64,000 nt of DNA, from positions 186,001 to 250,000 of the forward strand of contig NZ_CP032697.1 in assembly GCF_003627755.1 (NCBI RefSeq), read 5' to 3'. This document shows, piece by piece, positions 8,388 to 18,300 of this stretch; positions within the stretch are counted from its first letter, which is position 1; each line of letters begins with the position of its first letter. The position numbers and the translations under genes were made by a program. The notes below the pieces were generated by a model that worked only from the letters and a program-made list of their open reading frames with translations, was not told where the DNA came from and did not search any database. The stretch is from Rhizobium jaguaris (lineage in GTDB: Bacteria; Pseudomonadota; Alphaproteobacteria; Rhizobiales; Rhizobiaceae).

Positions 8388-10328
8388 ATGACGACGAAGA
8401 TGACGCGGGCGATGCGTATGGAACTCGCCAATGCGATCCGGGGTCGCTATTCCACTGCCGCGAATAAGGACAAGCGCAGGATCCTGGACGAGTTTATTGC
8501 TGCGACGGGGTATCACGAGAAATCCGCAATCCGTGTCCTGAATGGCCAACCGGCACCACAGAGCCGACAGACGCGGCAACGCACTGCGCTCTATGACGAG
8601 GCGGTGCGCAGTGCGTTGATTATCCTGTGGGAGGCTTCTGATCGAGTTTGCGGCAAGCGCCTCAAGGCGCTGCTGCCCATTCTATTGCCGGCGTTGGAAC
8701 GCAATGGCCATTTGCTGCTCGAGGAAGAGATACGCCACAAGATCCTGTCGATGAGCGCCGCCACGATCGATCGCCTGCTGCGGATGCCGAGGCGCACCAC
8801 CAAAACGAAAAAGCCAAGGATTGTGCCAGAGCCACAGCGGCGTATCAAAATGCGCACGTTTGCTGATTGGAACGAGCCGCATCCCGGCAGCATGGAAATG
8901 GATCTGGTAGCTCATTGCGGGGGCGTCAATCGCGGTAGCTACGTTCATAGTCTCGTTCTGACTGATATCGCGAGCGGCTGGACGGAGGCGGCGCCCATTG
9001 TGGTCCGAGAAGGCAGCCTCGTGGTCGAGACACTCGAGCGTATTCGCGCAGGCTTGCCCTTTGCACTGAGAGCTCTGGACGTGGATAACGGCAGTGAATT
9101 TGTCAACAACAGGCTGATCGAATATTGCCTTTCTCACGGCATCGAACTCACTCGAGCACGGCCTTACCGCAAGAACGACCAAGCCTGGATAGAGCAGAAA
9201 AATGGCGCCGTTGTGCGGAAGCTCTTGGGCTATCGGCGCTTCGAAGGATTGGCCGCCGCCAGGGCGATCACGCGCCTTTACGGGGCGTCCAGGCTCTTTG
9301 TGAACTTCTTCCAGCCTTCGTTTAAGCTGGCCGCAAAGCACCGCGATGGTGCAAAGGTGGCCAAACGCTATCATCCGCCGCAGACTCCCTGCGAGCGTCT
9401 GCTGCAAGCCGAAAGCACGCCGGTGGCCGTCAGGACCAAACTGAGCGAAATCGCCGCCGAGCTCGATCCGTTGAAGCTTGTGGAGGAAATGCGTGCCGTG
9501 CAGGCTTACCTGGCAGCGTTGGCCGACGGCGAAACACCGCCACCGGCCACATCCGAGCCGCCGAACCTGGCCGCGTTCGTGGCAAGCCTTTCGAGCGCCT
9601 GGCACGTGGGTGAGATTCGTCCAACCTTTTCCATTGAAGCCAAACCGCGCTACTTGCGAAGTCTACAAAAGGTCTCAACACAAGCCCCTGTTGCGAGCCC
9701 GACCGTCTCGCTCGAACTGGTGAAACCGTCGGCGACCGCTCCAATGGAAGCGAAAAGGCTGGAGACGCCGAATCTGATCTACGCTGAACCTGGCCAAGCT
9801 CGCATCCAGGCGCTCCGCGCGGCGTGGCCGATCGCGTGTCGCCGATTGGAAGAACTCCCCAACATCAACGCCATGCAGCTCTTCGAAGAGTTATGCATCC
9901 AGTTTCCAGGTCGATTTACTCGCAAACAGTACAAAACGTTCGCTCGCAAGGTCAGTCTCTGGCGCCAGGCGGCTCGCGCGCGCGGCATTGTCATCGCCTC
10001 GAAGACGTATCGTCGGTTCAGTGACAACCCCCGAGGTCGCCGCCCCGATACCTTCAAAGACCATTGGGAGGAGATGGCAGGGTGGCTTGAAGATCACCCA
10101 GACCAGACCGCACTTGAACTTCTTGTCGAGTTCCAGGCCCGTTACCCTGGACAATACAGCTTCCGACAGCTTCGTACGCTACAGAAGCGAGTAAGAGTAT
10201 GGCGAGTGCAAGCCGTGCAGCGGCTCATTGGCGACGCCGGCACTTTGGCTCACATGTCGCTCCAGATCCCTCATGCTGCGCTACGCAGTAACATTCTAGA
10301 CGAGGCAAACGGTAACAAAATTACATGA
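8388..10328 (+). CDS. Integrase-core (rve) DDE transposase
   Basis: A 646-residue transposase. An N-terminal helical DNA-binding region (about 1-130) is followed by an rve catalytic core with Asp172 in MEMDLVAH, Asp233 in LDVDNGSEF and Glu269 in QAWIEQKNG. A C-terminal region repeats a winged motif, seen as FPGRFTRKQYKTFARKV near 510-530 and YPGQYSFRQLRTLQKRV near 590-610. The family is close to the IS3/IS481/IS21 superfamily by its core, but I cannot assign the exact group. The frame is complete and the element has intact-looking ends, so it could be active. AGGGAGGTATC before the ATG at 8388 is a good ribosome site. It interrupts a membrane-protein gene. Confidence 0.88.
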   Translation: MTTKMTRAMRMELANAIRGRYSTAANKDKRRILDEFIAATGYHEKSAIRVLNGQPAPQSRQTRQRTALYDEAVRSALIILWEASDRVCGKRLKALLPILLPALERNGHLLLEEEIRHKILSMSAATIDRLLRMPRRTTKTKKPRIVPEPQRRIKMRTFADWNEPHPGSMEMDLVAHCGGVNRGSYVHSLVLTDIASGWTEAAPIVVREGSLVVETLERIRAGLPFALRALDVDNGSEFVNNRLIEYCLSHGIELTRARPYRKNDQAWIEQKNGAVVRKLLGYRRFEGLAAARAITRLYGASRLFVNFFQPSFKLAAKHRDGAKVAKRYHPPQTPCERLLQAESTPVAVRTKLSEIAAELDPLKLVEEMRAVQAYLAALADGETPPPATSEPPNLAAFVASLSSAWHVGEIRPTFSIEAKPRYLRSLQKVSTQAPVASPTVSLELVKPSATAPMEAKRLETPNLIYAEPGQARIQALRAAWPIACRRLEELPNINAMQLFEELCIQFPGRFTRKQYKTFARKVSLWRQAARARGIVIASKTYRRFSDNPRGRRPDTFKDHWEEMAGWLEDHPDQTALELLVEFQARYPGQYSFRQLRTLQKRVRVWRVQAVQRLIGDAGTLAHMSLQIPHAALRSNILDEANGNKIT

Positions 10329-10333
10329 GGCAA
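10288..10333 (-). repeat. Right-end double transposase-binding repeats
   Basis: Two inverted copies of the end motif lie at 10288-10308 and 10311-10333, the outer one overlapping the transposase stop. They mirror the pair at 8287-8343. Confidence 0.7.
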
Positions 10334-10759
10334 CACGATGGGGAGTATTGCTCCGGTACCGACACAGGCTCGGGTGGAGTTGACGCTGACCTATCTGCGC
10401 TTCATCCAGCAACGCGACGCACTGAGCCTGCTTTACTCGATCCTGCTCTTCGTTCGGCCGTTCGACTTCGACAACTCCGAACTCTCTCGCAGCAAGGCCT
10501 CGGCCGAGGCCGCGGACCAGCCGCCGGCTATCTCTGGGAAGCCGTCAGGCAGCCCGAAGTCGATCCATGGTTCGAATACACGGTCGAGGGGCCGTACCCG
10601 CTCCTGCGGCATACAGTCGATCAGTGGAAGAATGACATCGACCCGATGGTGAAATGGTGCGGCGACCGGAGCTGGGGTGCAGACAATTGTCGCTTTGCAC
10701 TTAATATCAAGACTCGGCCTGCAAGAATTTCAATTAAGATAGCGCGGCAGTTAATTTGA
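10334..10759 (+). pseudogene. 3' part of the IS-split membrane protein gene
   Basis: One frame gives LTLTYLRFIQQRDALSLLY and SILLFVRPFDFDN. After a frameshift near 10490, the next frame gives GYLWEAVRQPEVDPWFEYTV and LLRHTVDQWKNDIDPMVKW. Both look like genuine protein rather than noise. Coding sense ends where the transposon repeats begin at 10697; the remaining codons to 10759 come from transposon sequence. I infer the distal half of the gene begun at 7749, broken by the IS, a frameshift and a second transposon. Product unknown. Confidence 0.4.
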
Positions 10760-10812
10760 GACTGGGCACTTAATGTGAGATTTTGGTTTGGATTTCAGCA
10801 CTTAATGTGAGA
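10697..10812 (+). repeat. Left end of an unidentified transposon with iterated repeats
   Basis: Copies of a motif near GCACTTAATGTGAGA occur at 10697, 10747, 10766-10780 and 10798-10812, the last two identical. Iterated end motifs of this kind are typical of IS21-, Tn7- or Mu-like transposases, but no matching transposase is present here. Confidence 0.6.
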
Positions 10813-10930
10813 ACCGCCGCTGTGAATTAAAATGACTGTCTTCGGTGGATCTTCATCAGCAAATCGCAAATATCACAAAAGGTTATTGCCGCATCTGAAG
10901 GCGTTAAGCGCTGAAAATCGCTTTAACGAA

Positions 10931-10983
10931 TCTCACGTTAAGTGCTCTAGCTCGCCGGAACAGCCGCATTCTTACGATTAAGA
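10931..10983 (-). repeat. First inverted right-end-like repeat block
   Basis: TCTCACGTTAAGTGC at 10931-10945 is the reverse complement of the motif at 10798-10812 and is followed by a gccgcattct-like stretch and a second, weaker copy. The left block to this block spans about 290 bases, the size of a MITE-like deletion derivative. Confidence 0.55.
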
Positions 10984-11066
10984 TGGGGTGGTTGCCGTCC
11001 TCCCCCAACCGCATAGCAATATGCCAAGGTGATGTGGTGTAAGCCACAAAAGAGAGAGGTCGGCGG

Positions 11067-12073
11067 ATGAACGATACGATGATCGGAGTGGATCTGGCAA
11101 AGAATGTTTTCCAGCTACACGGGGCGTCGATGACAGGCGTTGTGAAGTATCGCAAGAAACTGTCTCGCGGGCAGTTCTTCCGGTTCATGTCAGAGCAGTC
11201 ACCGGCACGAGCGCCCATTACTGGGCGCGTGAGCTGGTGAAGCTGGGCCATGCAGTCAAGCTGATCGCGCCGCAGTACGTGCGCCCGTTCGTGAAACGGC
11301 AGAAAAACGACGCAGTCGATGCTGAGGCAATCGTCATTGCGGCTCGTCAAGCTGAAATGCGCTTTGTCGAGCCGAAGACCGCTGATCAGCAAGCGCGGGC
11401 GGTTCTGTTTCGGGCGCGTGAGCGTGTTGTTCATCAGCGAACGGAATTAGTGAACGCTCTGCGCGCCGTTCTCTACGAATATGGGCAGGTCATTCCGCAG
11501 GGGATTGGTCACATCAAGCGCATTGAGGCGATCCTCGACAATACTGAGATCGGCCTGCCCGAGATTGTGCAGGAGGAATGCCGCGACCTTCTGGCTCAGA
11601 TCGGCGAGAAGACGGCCCGGATCGAAGAGAAAGCCAGGAAGCTCGCGGAGCTGTCTCGGCGAAGCGGAGCCGCCCGCCGGCTTCAGACCATGCCGGGTGT
11701 TGGACCCTTGACCGCGTTGGCCGTCGAAGCTTTCGCGCCGGCGATGCAGAGCTTCCGATGCGGACGTGACTTTGCCGCTTGGCTCGGCCTCGTTCCACGA
11801 CAGTTCTCTTCTGGTGGGAAAGAAAGGCTTGGCCGGGTGTCGAAGGCTGGTCAGGCCGACATCCGCAGGCTCCTGATCATCGGGGCAATGGCGCGCCTGA
11901 GTTGGGCGGGTCGCAAACCGCCAGTACAAGGATCGTGGCTTTCGCGGATGCTCGCGAAGAAGCCGCGCATGCTGGTGGCGATTGCACTGGCGAACAAGAT
12001 GGCTCGGACAATATGGGCCATGCTGACGAAGCAGGAAGATTATCGAGACCCAGCTCTGGCAATGGCGGCGTGA
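11067..12073 (+). pseudogene. IS110-family transposase with catalytic deletion
   Basis: The ATG at 11067 opens MNDTMIGVDLAKNVFQLHG, the classic start of IS110-type (RuvC-like DEDD) transposases. The frame breaks near 11207-11210, where a segment of about eight codons plus a frameshift is missing, just where family members have the second acidic residue (usually in a MEACGSAHYW context). Here only SAHYWARELV survives in the new frame. The rest (11210-12073) is intact, including the C-terminal transposase_20 region with MPGVGPLTALA and WLGLVPRQFSSGGKERLG. I call it inactive. It sits between two sets of foreign transposon-end repeats. Confidence 0.85.
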
Positions 12074-12441
12074 AAGGAAACTGCCACGGATAACCAGGAC
12101 TGGCAAAGAGGTGTGAGAAGTCGACGACCTGAATGGGCGCATGATCGAACCGATCGGGAACGGGAAAACCAGTTTGGCACTTTGAGCCCGCAAGCTCGGG
12201 ATTAAGATTTGGACCCGCTCCGCAGATCACCATACCGGCCAGCGGCCTTTGCAAGCGCCGCAACGAAAGGCCTGACAGAAGACCGCACTCGATCACACGT
12301 CAAAGAAGGTCAGAAACTTCTTGCTAAACGGGCGGCAACCACAGAAGTGCCAAACGACACGTTCAGTGCAGAGTAAGGGCTCACTTACGGATGAGCTCGT
12401 CGCGGTTCACGAGATCAACCGCCGTCGATCGCTTCAACTAG

Positions 12442-12497
12442 TCTCGGATTAAGTGCCATGACTAGCCAGAACCGCCGCATTCTCGCGATTAACTGCC
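12442..12497 (-). repeat. Second inverted right-end-like repeat block
   Basis: TCTCGGATTAAGTGC at 12442-12456 and TCTCGCGATTAACTGCC at 12481-12497 match the block at 10931-10983 in order, spacing and intervening gccgcattct sequence. They are inverted relative to the copies at 10697-10812. Confidence 0.55.
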
Positions 12498-12909
12498 ATC
12501 TGCGGTCGTCAAGATGGCGTGCGCAAAGGTCGGGCCGTTCAAGAAAACTAGGAGGGACGCCAGGGACCATTTATCGTTTATCCTGAAGCGGATCCGGCAC
12601 GCGATCTTCCGAACATGACGGAACGACGCTTGTGCCGCAAGGGCATGCCTATCCTCCTGCTTATCCGATCTTTCACCTACACTTTCCTTTGCCACCGGAA
12701 GTGTCCACGAACATGACCACGGACATAACGAAGCTCGCCGGATCCATTTTCTCCTCCGTTGGTATTTTCACATCAACTCTATTCGATTTTTAGCGCTGGA
12801 CGCGGCCACTCTTCCCCAAAAGCTTGGTCGCGGATGCGCGTCTGCGGCGGCGTGTCGAGGACTTGCCGAATGATATCGACAAGGCCTGACAAACATTTTG
12901 CAAGCTAGT
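12498..12909. other. Intergenic region without a convincing gene
   Basis: Short open frames on both strands lack ribosome sites and recognisable products. The stretch from 12074 to 12441 is probably the tail of the IS110-type element. Nothing else could be supported. Confidence 0.4.
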
Positions 12910-15249
12910 TCAACCCAGAACTGCCCTTCCATCCATTATCGCGGTCATGAAGCGATATCCGTTGCTCGCTATGTAACGCGGATCGGCCTTGAGAAGGTTC
13001 ATGAATTCACGGTGGCTGTCGGTGCTCCTTCCGACCAGGCAGCCAGCGCTTGATTTTCCTAGATCTAATCTATCGCCATCGTAGCCCCAATGCTGATTGA
13101 TACCAAACAGACCCTCATAAACCTTATCGCCCGCCCTTAAGTAGTCCTTGTTCAGGTCCCGGTAGACCCTCAACGGCTCGACCTGGACGAGTGCCTCATG
13201 CGCGCTCGGCGTGCCGGCTCTGTGGGTACCAACACGCCAAGCTTTGTACTGACCGAATGCAATGCGGGCCGCTCCTTTGTCGTCCATTGGATTCATCGTC
13301 CAGAACCGCCCTGGCTCCGTCGTCGCTTCCCACACCTTGAACTGCAAGGTGCCTTTATTGTCGATCCAGAATACGAGACGAATATCGTTGAAGGCATTGG
13401 GTGCGTTTGCGTTCAGCGTCCCATCTGCACTCGTGCCCTCAAGATAGACGATGTTCTTGCATTCCGGATATCGGCATATCCAGTGTTTGCTGGATATCAT
13501 GTAGTCGACTACACGGTCCAACCACGCCCCCGTTCTTGGGATGGGCGCCAAGGCGCTCACCGGATTGGTGAGTGCATTTTGGATGCCCGCGGGGACTGAT
13601 CCTCCATCATAGGCAATACCGTTTCGGGCGCAGTAGACCGCCAGCGCCCATTTCGAGACCGGCCCGAAATCGCCGTCCGGCGGCGGATCAAGGTACCCAA
13701 GATCCGAAAGCATCTGCTGAATTCGTTTGTCGCCAGTCAGCGCCGCGGTATCGCCGGCCGCGCTTGCGACAGGTTGCACCGAACGCGGCTGGCCGGTCGT
13801 TTGACCAAACAGTGCCGCGAGACTCGGCGTATCTGGGGATGCTGCCCAGTTCTCTTCTCCGCTAACCCGCATGGCATCGGCAAACCAGGTGACAAACTTG
13901 TCGATGTGGTTGCCGGTGCCGGTAGGGTAGCAAAGGAGGCGCCATCGATTGGCTTCCGCGGCGTCCTTGCGCAGCGAACCGGCATTGTAGGCTGCTGCGA
14001 CGCGCGGCGCGTCAAAGTGGGTGTTGCCGCGTTGCTTGGCAATGTAGGCGGTACCCGCGTCGATCGACAGGCCAGGATCCAGCAGATCGTCGCCTTTGAG
14101 ACTTTGCCGCCCAAGCGCATCCCTCGCGGTCCCGACGAGGGTTTGCATGAGCCCCACACTCTCGTCTTTGATCTTGGGTTCAGGTCGTCGAACGTCCGGC
14201 TTGCCGCTGCTCTCTGTGGCGATCGTGGCAACGATCAATTCGATCGGGACGCCATATTGCTTGGCCGATCGGGTGCACAGTTCGCCGTATTTCGACCAGA
14301 TGTCACGCACCGTGGCTGGCTTCCCGGCACTGCCAACGGCTAGGGCCCCCTCAATCGAGATCCCCGTTGCCGTCAGGCACCAATCGACGCTTTCGGGATA
14401 CATCTTGTGCGGCGTCGTCAGCTCGGGGAGCAGCTCAGCCAAGAGACTGAGCTTGGCCGGAATTACTCCAGTCGAAACCGGCCCGGCGGTCGACGGTTCA
14501 GCGGCGACAACCGGCTGGTTGGCAGCGACTGGAGGAGGTTGGATAGGCGGCGGCGTATAGGTTGGTACGTTGCGGGCTTCGGCGAGGTCTTTCATAGACT
14601 CGACCATCGCATCCGACTTTTCTTTTGAGCCCTGGCTGCTGCCCCAATAGAAGCTGACAACCGTGCCGGCGATGCCGTTTATGAAGCCCACCGCGGTGCC
14701 GATGAGACCGAATGCTGCTACGGAAAATTGGTTGTCGGCACTGAGCTCAAAGTAACCAGATGCCAGCAGAACGAGCGCGCCAACCATTGCGAGCATGCCA
14801 ACTATGGCTATTCCAACCAGCCACATGCCTGCCTTGAAGACCAGAGGCGCGATGTTGTTGGCAGACTGGAAATCGCCAGCACGTGCGCGATCCTTCGTCG
14901 CAAGCTCGGCAAACTTCAGGCCGGTATCCAGTTCATATTTCCTGAGATCGTTTTCCGCCTGCGTAAGAGACAGCATCAGCTGCGGATTTGTAGAGTTCTC
15001 CTCGACTATCCTGACGACATCGTCCGGGGTGAGCACTTTGGTGTCCGATACTGCCGATCCCGCGGAGCCGGAGCCGGGAGGTATAGGAGCCGACGCACCG
15101 GCACGCTGACCATCAGGCGCAAACTGACGAAGCGCCGTCGAGGCGACCGCTGCCGCTATGATGTTGAAGGGCGGCGGAATCGCAAGCGCTGACAGAAGTG
15201 TCGGCGCAGCAGATCGCAGCACATCGGAGACGATTCGAGATAATGCCAT
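12910..15249 (-). CDS. Holin-like / lytic transglycosylase / SxGC-domain fusion protein
   Basis: A 779-residue multidomain protein. Residues 1-205 resemble a holin of the 3TM gene-transfer type: a hydrophobic N-terminus, the helix LSLTQAENDLRKYELDTG, then membrane segments at about 138-164 and 175-202. A proline-rich linker (230-245) follows. Residues about 325-460 are a lytic transglycosylase domain, with Glu346 in ATESSGK, SVGLMQT and AAAYNAGS. Residues about 505-560 are a peptidoglycan-binding repeat (IQQMLSDLGYL, DGDFGPVSKWA). The C-terminal domain (575-779) has NQHWGYDG and GKSSAGCLVG, recalling SxGC-type L,D-transpeptidase-like folds. It should sit in the inner membrane and cut murein. 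A GGGAGGGAAGGG ribosome site precedes the ATG. It lies 100 bases downstream of the 1031-residue receptor-like gene, probably in one operon. The fusion of lysis functions in one chain is unusual. Confidence 0.75.
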   Translation of the reverse strand: MALSRIVSDVLRSAAPTLLSALAIPPPFNIIAAAVASTALRQFAPDGQRAGASAPIPPGSGSAGSAVSDTKVLTPDDVVRIVEENSTNPQLMLSLTQAENDLRKYELDTGLKFAELATKDRARAGDFQSANNIAPLVFKAGMWLVGIAIVGMLAMVGALVLLASGYFELSADNQFSVAAFGLIGTAVGFINGIAGTVVSFYWGSSQGSKEKSDAMVESMKDLAEARNVPTYTPPPIQPPPVAANQPVVAAEPSTAGPVSTGVIPAKLSLLAELLPELTTPHKMYPESVDWCLTATGISIEGALAVGSAGKPATVRDIWSKYGELCTRSAKQYGVPIELIVATIATESSGKPDVRRPEPKIKDESVGLMQTLVGTARDALGRQSLKGDDLLDPGLSIDAGTAYIAKQRGNTHFDAPRVAAAYNAGSLRKDAAEANRWRLLCYPTGTGNHIDKFVTWFADAMRVSGEENWAASPDTPSLAALFGQTTGQPRSVQPVASAAGDTAALTGDKRIQQMLSDLGYLDPPPDGDFGPVSKWALAVYCARNGIAYDGGSVPAGIQNALTNPVSALAPIPRTGAWLDRVVDYMISSKHWICRYPECKNIVYLEGTSADGTLNANAPNAFNDIRLVFWIDNKGTLQFKVWEATTEPGRFWTMNPMDDKGAARIAFGQYKAWRVGTHRAGTPSAHEALVQVEPLRVYRDLNKDYLRAGDKVYEGLFGINQHWGYDGDRLDLGKSSAGCLVGRSTDSHREFMNLLKADPRYIASNGYRFMTAIMDGRAVLG

Positions 15250-15349
15250 GTCCCTTCCCTCCCGTCCGTTACAAACTCCTTTAAATGCCCTGCAACCAAA
15301 ACATTATCACCTGGGTAAGCAACGCCGCCGCCGATGTCATCCGCGGAAA

Positions 15350-18300
15350 CTACTGCCCCTGATCCGCCGACTTCGTCGGTTCCGTGTCCGAAGGGGGCTC
15401 CACACCGGACTTTTGATTGAAGAGGTAACTTGGAACGGTATCGTACATCGGTTCATCGATGCCGTTCAGAAGCATGAGATTAGCCATCATCGGCGACATC
15501 TGAACGTCGGGGAAATAGGTCGTGAAAAGACTGATCGCCTTTGCCCGGTGCGAAAAGAAATCGTAGACGCGCCGCTGCACGAAACGGGCAAGTTCCGGCT
15601 GATCGCGAGAAACGAGCAGGGCATAGGGCTCGTAGGTGTAGAACGCCGCAAACCGTTCGACATCCTGCTCTCGGCAGTCTCTGGCCACCCGCCATGAATC
15701 GAACTTCGCCTGAATGATCTCGCGGTCACCGAAATAGACCTGCTGCCGCCCTAGCTGCTGACTGCAAAACCAATCGGTGAGCGCGTTGTAGGTCGGAAAG
15801 GGACAAAGCCTCACCGGCGGCTGCCTCGCAGCCACTCCTGGCGCTTGTCGACAGCTTTCATATTGAGCAAGTTGCGATGTGCAATCCACCGGCTTGTCCG
15901 AAGAGGAGTTGGCGCCAAATAAATTGACCTCACACGCGCGCAGCGCGACCTGCTCGGCCGTCGTGTTCTCGACATAGGCAAAATCGGTGCCGGCGCGCGA
16001 TCCGGAAACGCGGCGAACGAGGTAGGAAACGCCGGTGACGAACACGATCGGCGAAAAGTATCCGTCGATTGTTTCGTTGTTCCTCCAGAATCGCAAGGTG
16101 GTGGGGTCGCAGAGAATGTCGATCTTTTTTTCCTTGGGAGCGTCCGTCTGAAGGCGCTGGAACCGGTCAGCCGCGGTCACCAGAACTTCATCGAGGTGAT
16201 AGGGGGAATTGGCGAAGATGCTGTAGCAAAGATCGGCGGCATAGCCTCGGTAGCGCTGGGTGCTCAAGGGGCCGGCCTTGTACGAGAAGGGCTCGGCATC
16301 CGCGCGAAATCCGGCCTTCACAGTCGTCGGTTCCGCCGCCGGCGATTGCGGATCGATCTCCTCGGCGACAGTTCTGCCGCTCAGGGCCAACGTGATCGCG
16401 AAGCTGGCGACGAGTAAGACAGAAGTGACGATGCGAGCCAATCCCAGGCGTTCCCGCATTTTCTGCTGCACCGGCCCGGTCTCAGGCGCATGCGGAGGCC
16501 AGGCGGCATTGGTGACCGCGACGAAGACGACCGTAAAGCAAACGATCAGATCCGTCAGATTGTAGAAACGATAGAGGACCTGCCTTTCGGGATTGAAATA
16601 TATGGCCTTCAGCGTCTGAAACGGCGTGCAGGCGACATCTGTTAGGCAACCCGAAAGCCAAGCGAGGTTCAAACCCAGCACCACCGCCGTCGTCGTTACC
16701 GCAGCAATGGCGCCATAGACGACCGCCGGCACCTTTCCCTGGGCCCGGCGTTCCGATGCGCGTACGACAAAGCAGGCGAAGATTGCCGCGCAAACGCTCT
16801 TGGGAAGGAAAACGCCAAACGCCGACTGCTTGCGCGTGTAGAGCAAATCGAGAAAACGGTCCGTATTTTCGGCGATCAAAGCCGTCCAGAACATGGCGAG
16901 TAGCGTGAGACCGAACGCTGCCACGACGGCGGCGATCGCGATATAATAGATCATTCGTTCGGCAGATTGCCGGCGGGTGTGGAGATTTCCCAGGTGCCGG
17001 CGCTTGTCGAGGTCCGTGAGATATTGCCTGAGCGCCATAACCGCGAGCACCGGAAGCCAGAAGATGACCGCGACTTGCAGCGTTTCCAGGGCGGCGGTGG
17101 CAAAGACCGTCATGGCGGTCAGGTCGACATCGCTGAGCGGCGAGTGAAGGCCAAGCCGAGTCATAAGGGCGTATGTGCAAAAGATTGGCGGTAGCAGGAT
17201 CAGAACCCAAAAGCCTGTCTCCAACCGCCGCTCGGGGGGCGCGATCTCCTTGACGGCTACCTTCAGTGATCGGTGCAAATCGCTTGCCTTGCCTCGTCTT
17301 TGGCCGGTCCAGCCGCTTGCCTCCTCCAGATACGGGCTTCGTTCGGCATAGACGGCGAGAATGGCGGCGAGTTCAAGTCGCGACTTGTCGATCTTCGCAA
17401 CCGTGTCTTCCAGCATTGTTTCCACCTGCCGGCGCTGGCGGGCGTGTACCTCTTTTTCAGCCTCCTGGTCGGGCGATCCGTTCGCGACGCCTTCCTTGCT
17501 CTCCTCCGGGTAGGCGCATTCGATGAGGTCTTCGAGGGCAAGCAATGCGCTCTCCGCCGTCTGGCGTTGCTCGCGTGCCAAAGTCTGCAATTCGTCGAGA
17601 ACGAGCGTATCGGGCCAGGAACCGGGATCGCGGATCGCCTCGGTCATGATTTCGAGTTCGGTCCATTTCCGAATGAGCGGAGCAAAATTGCTGGTGCGCT
17701 CCAGAAGGATGCGCAACCAGGGTTTCACGCTTTTTACTTTCTGAGCGATTGGGTCTTCGCCAGCCCTTTCTTCCGCGGCGACGCCGGGGCCATTCCCGTT
17801 CGTCTGCGCTGGCTTGTGGGAATTCCCATTTGCGAGGATTGCCTTCTGGACAGCCGGCCGGGTGTGCTGATCCAGAGTCAAAAGCAAACGGCGCGTACGC
17901 TCCTTGAGTTGCATCGGAACCCCTACCCATCCGTGCACCTGTCGCCTGAGCCAGGTTTCCACGATTTCCACGGGTTTCAGCAACGGCGCAAATCCCGCCA
18001 TGCCGATCGCGAGCGTCAGTGGCCAGCTCGGGCTCGTCAGCGTATCGCGGCCGATGTCCACCTCCAGTCCCGCCATCGGGATGTAGTTCACGGCTTTGAA
18101 GACTAGGCCGCCGAAAAAGGTCAGCGCGGCATAGATCGCCACCAGGATTCCAGCGTAATAGAAGTAGGCCTGCCGCATGGCATCGCCGCCGCGCAATTGC
18201 GTTGGGGCGAGCCGCTTGACGACCTCGTAGTCGTATTCATCGGGTTGAGAACTGGGCTGCCTGAACCGTTGCCATGCGAACACGGCGACCAACGCCGCGC

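Larger units (their letters stand above)
8287..10333 (+). mobile_element. Integrase-core insertion sequence with paired end repeats
   Basis: The transposase gene at 8388-10328 is bracketed by inverted copies of a motif TTGCCTC-N-TGTTAC. Each end has two copies: the left at 8287 and 8320 onward, the right at 10288-10308 and 10311-10333. Such duplicated subterminal sites are typical transposase-binding arrays. The last coding base is only five bases from the outer right boundary. I could not settle the target-site duplication, so the outermost bases are approximate. Confidence 0.75.

Noticed and set aside
8281..10342. Two-base CG target duplication of the integrase-core IS
   Set aside because: The flanks could be trimmed to give several equally short repeats; none is longer than two bases, so no boundary was claimed.
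10697..12497. CRISPR-like array in the repeated GCACTTAAT motifs
   Set aside because: Copies are short, inverted between blocks and irregularly spaced, and no cas genes are present.
12489..12695. Minus-strand 68-codon frame next to the transposon repeats
   Set aside because: Its end lies within the transposon-end repeats and it lacks a ribosome site or similarity.
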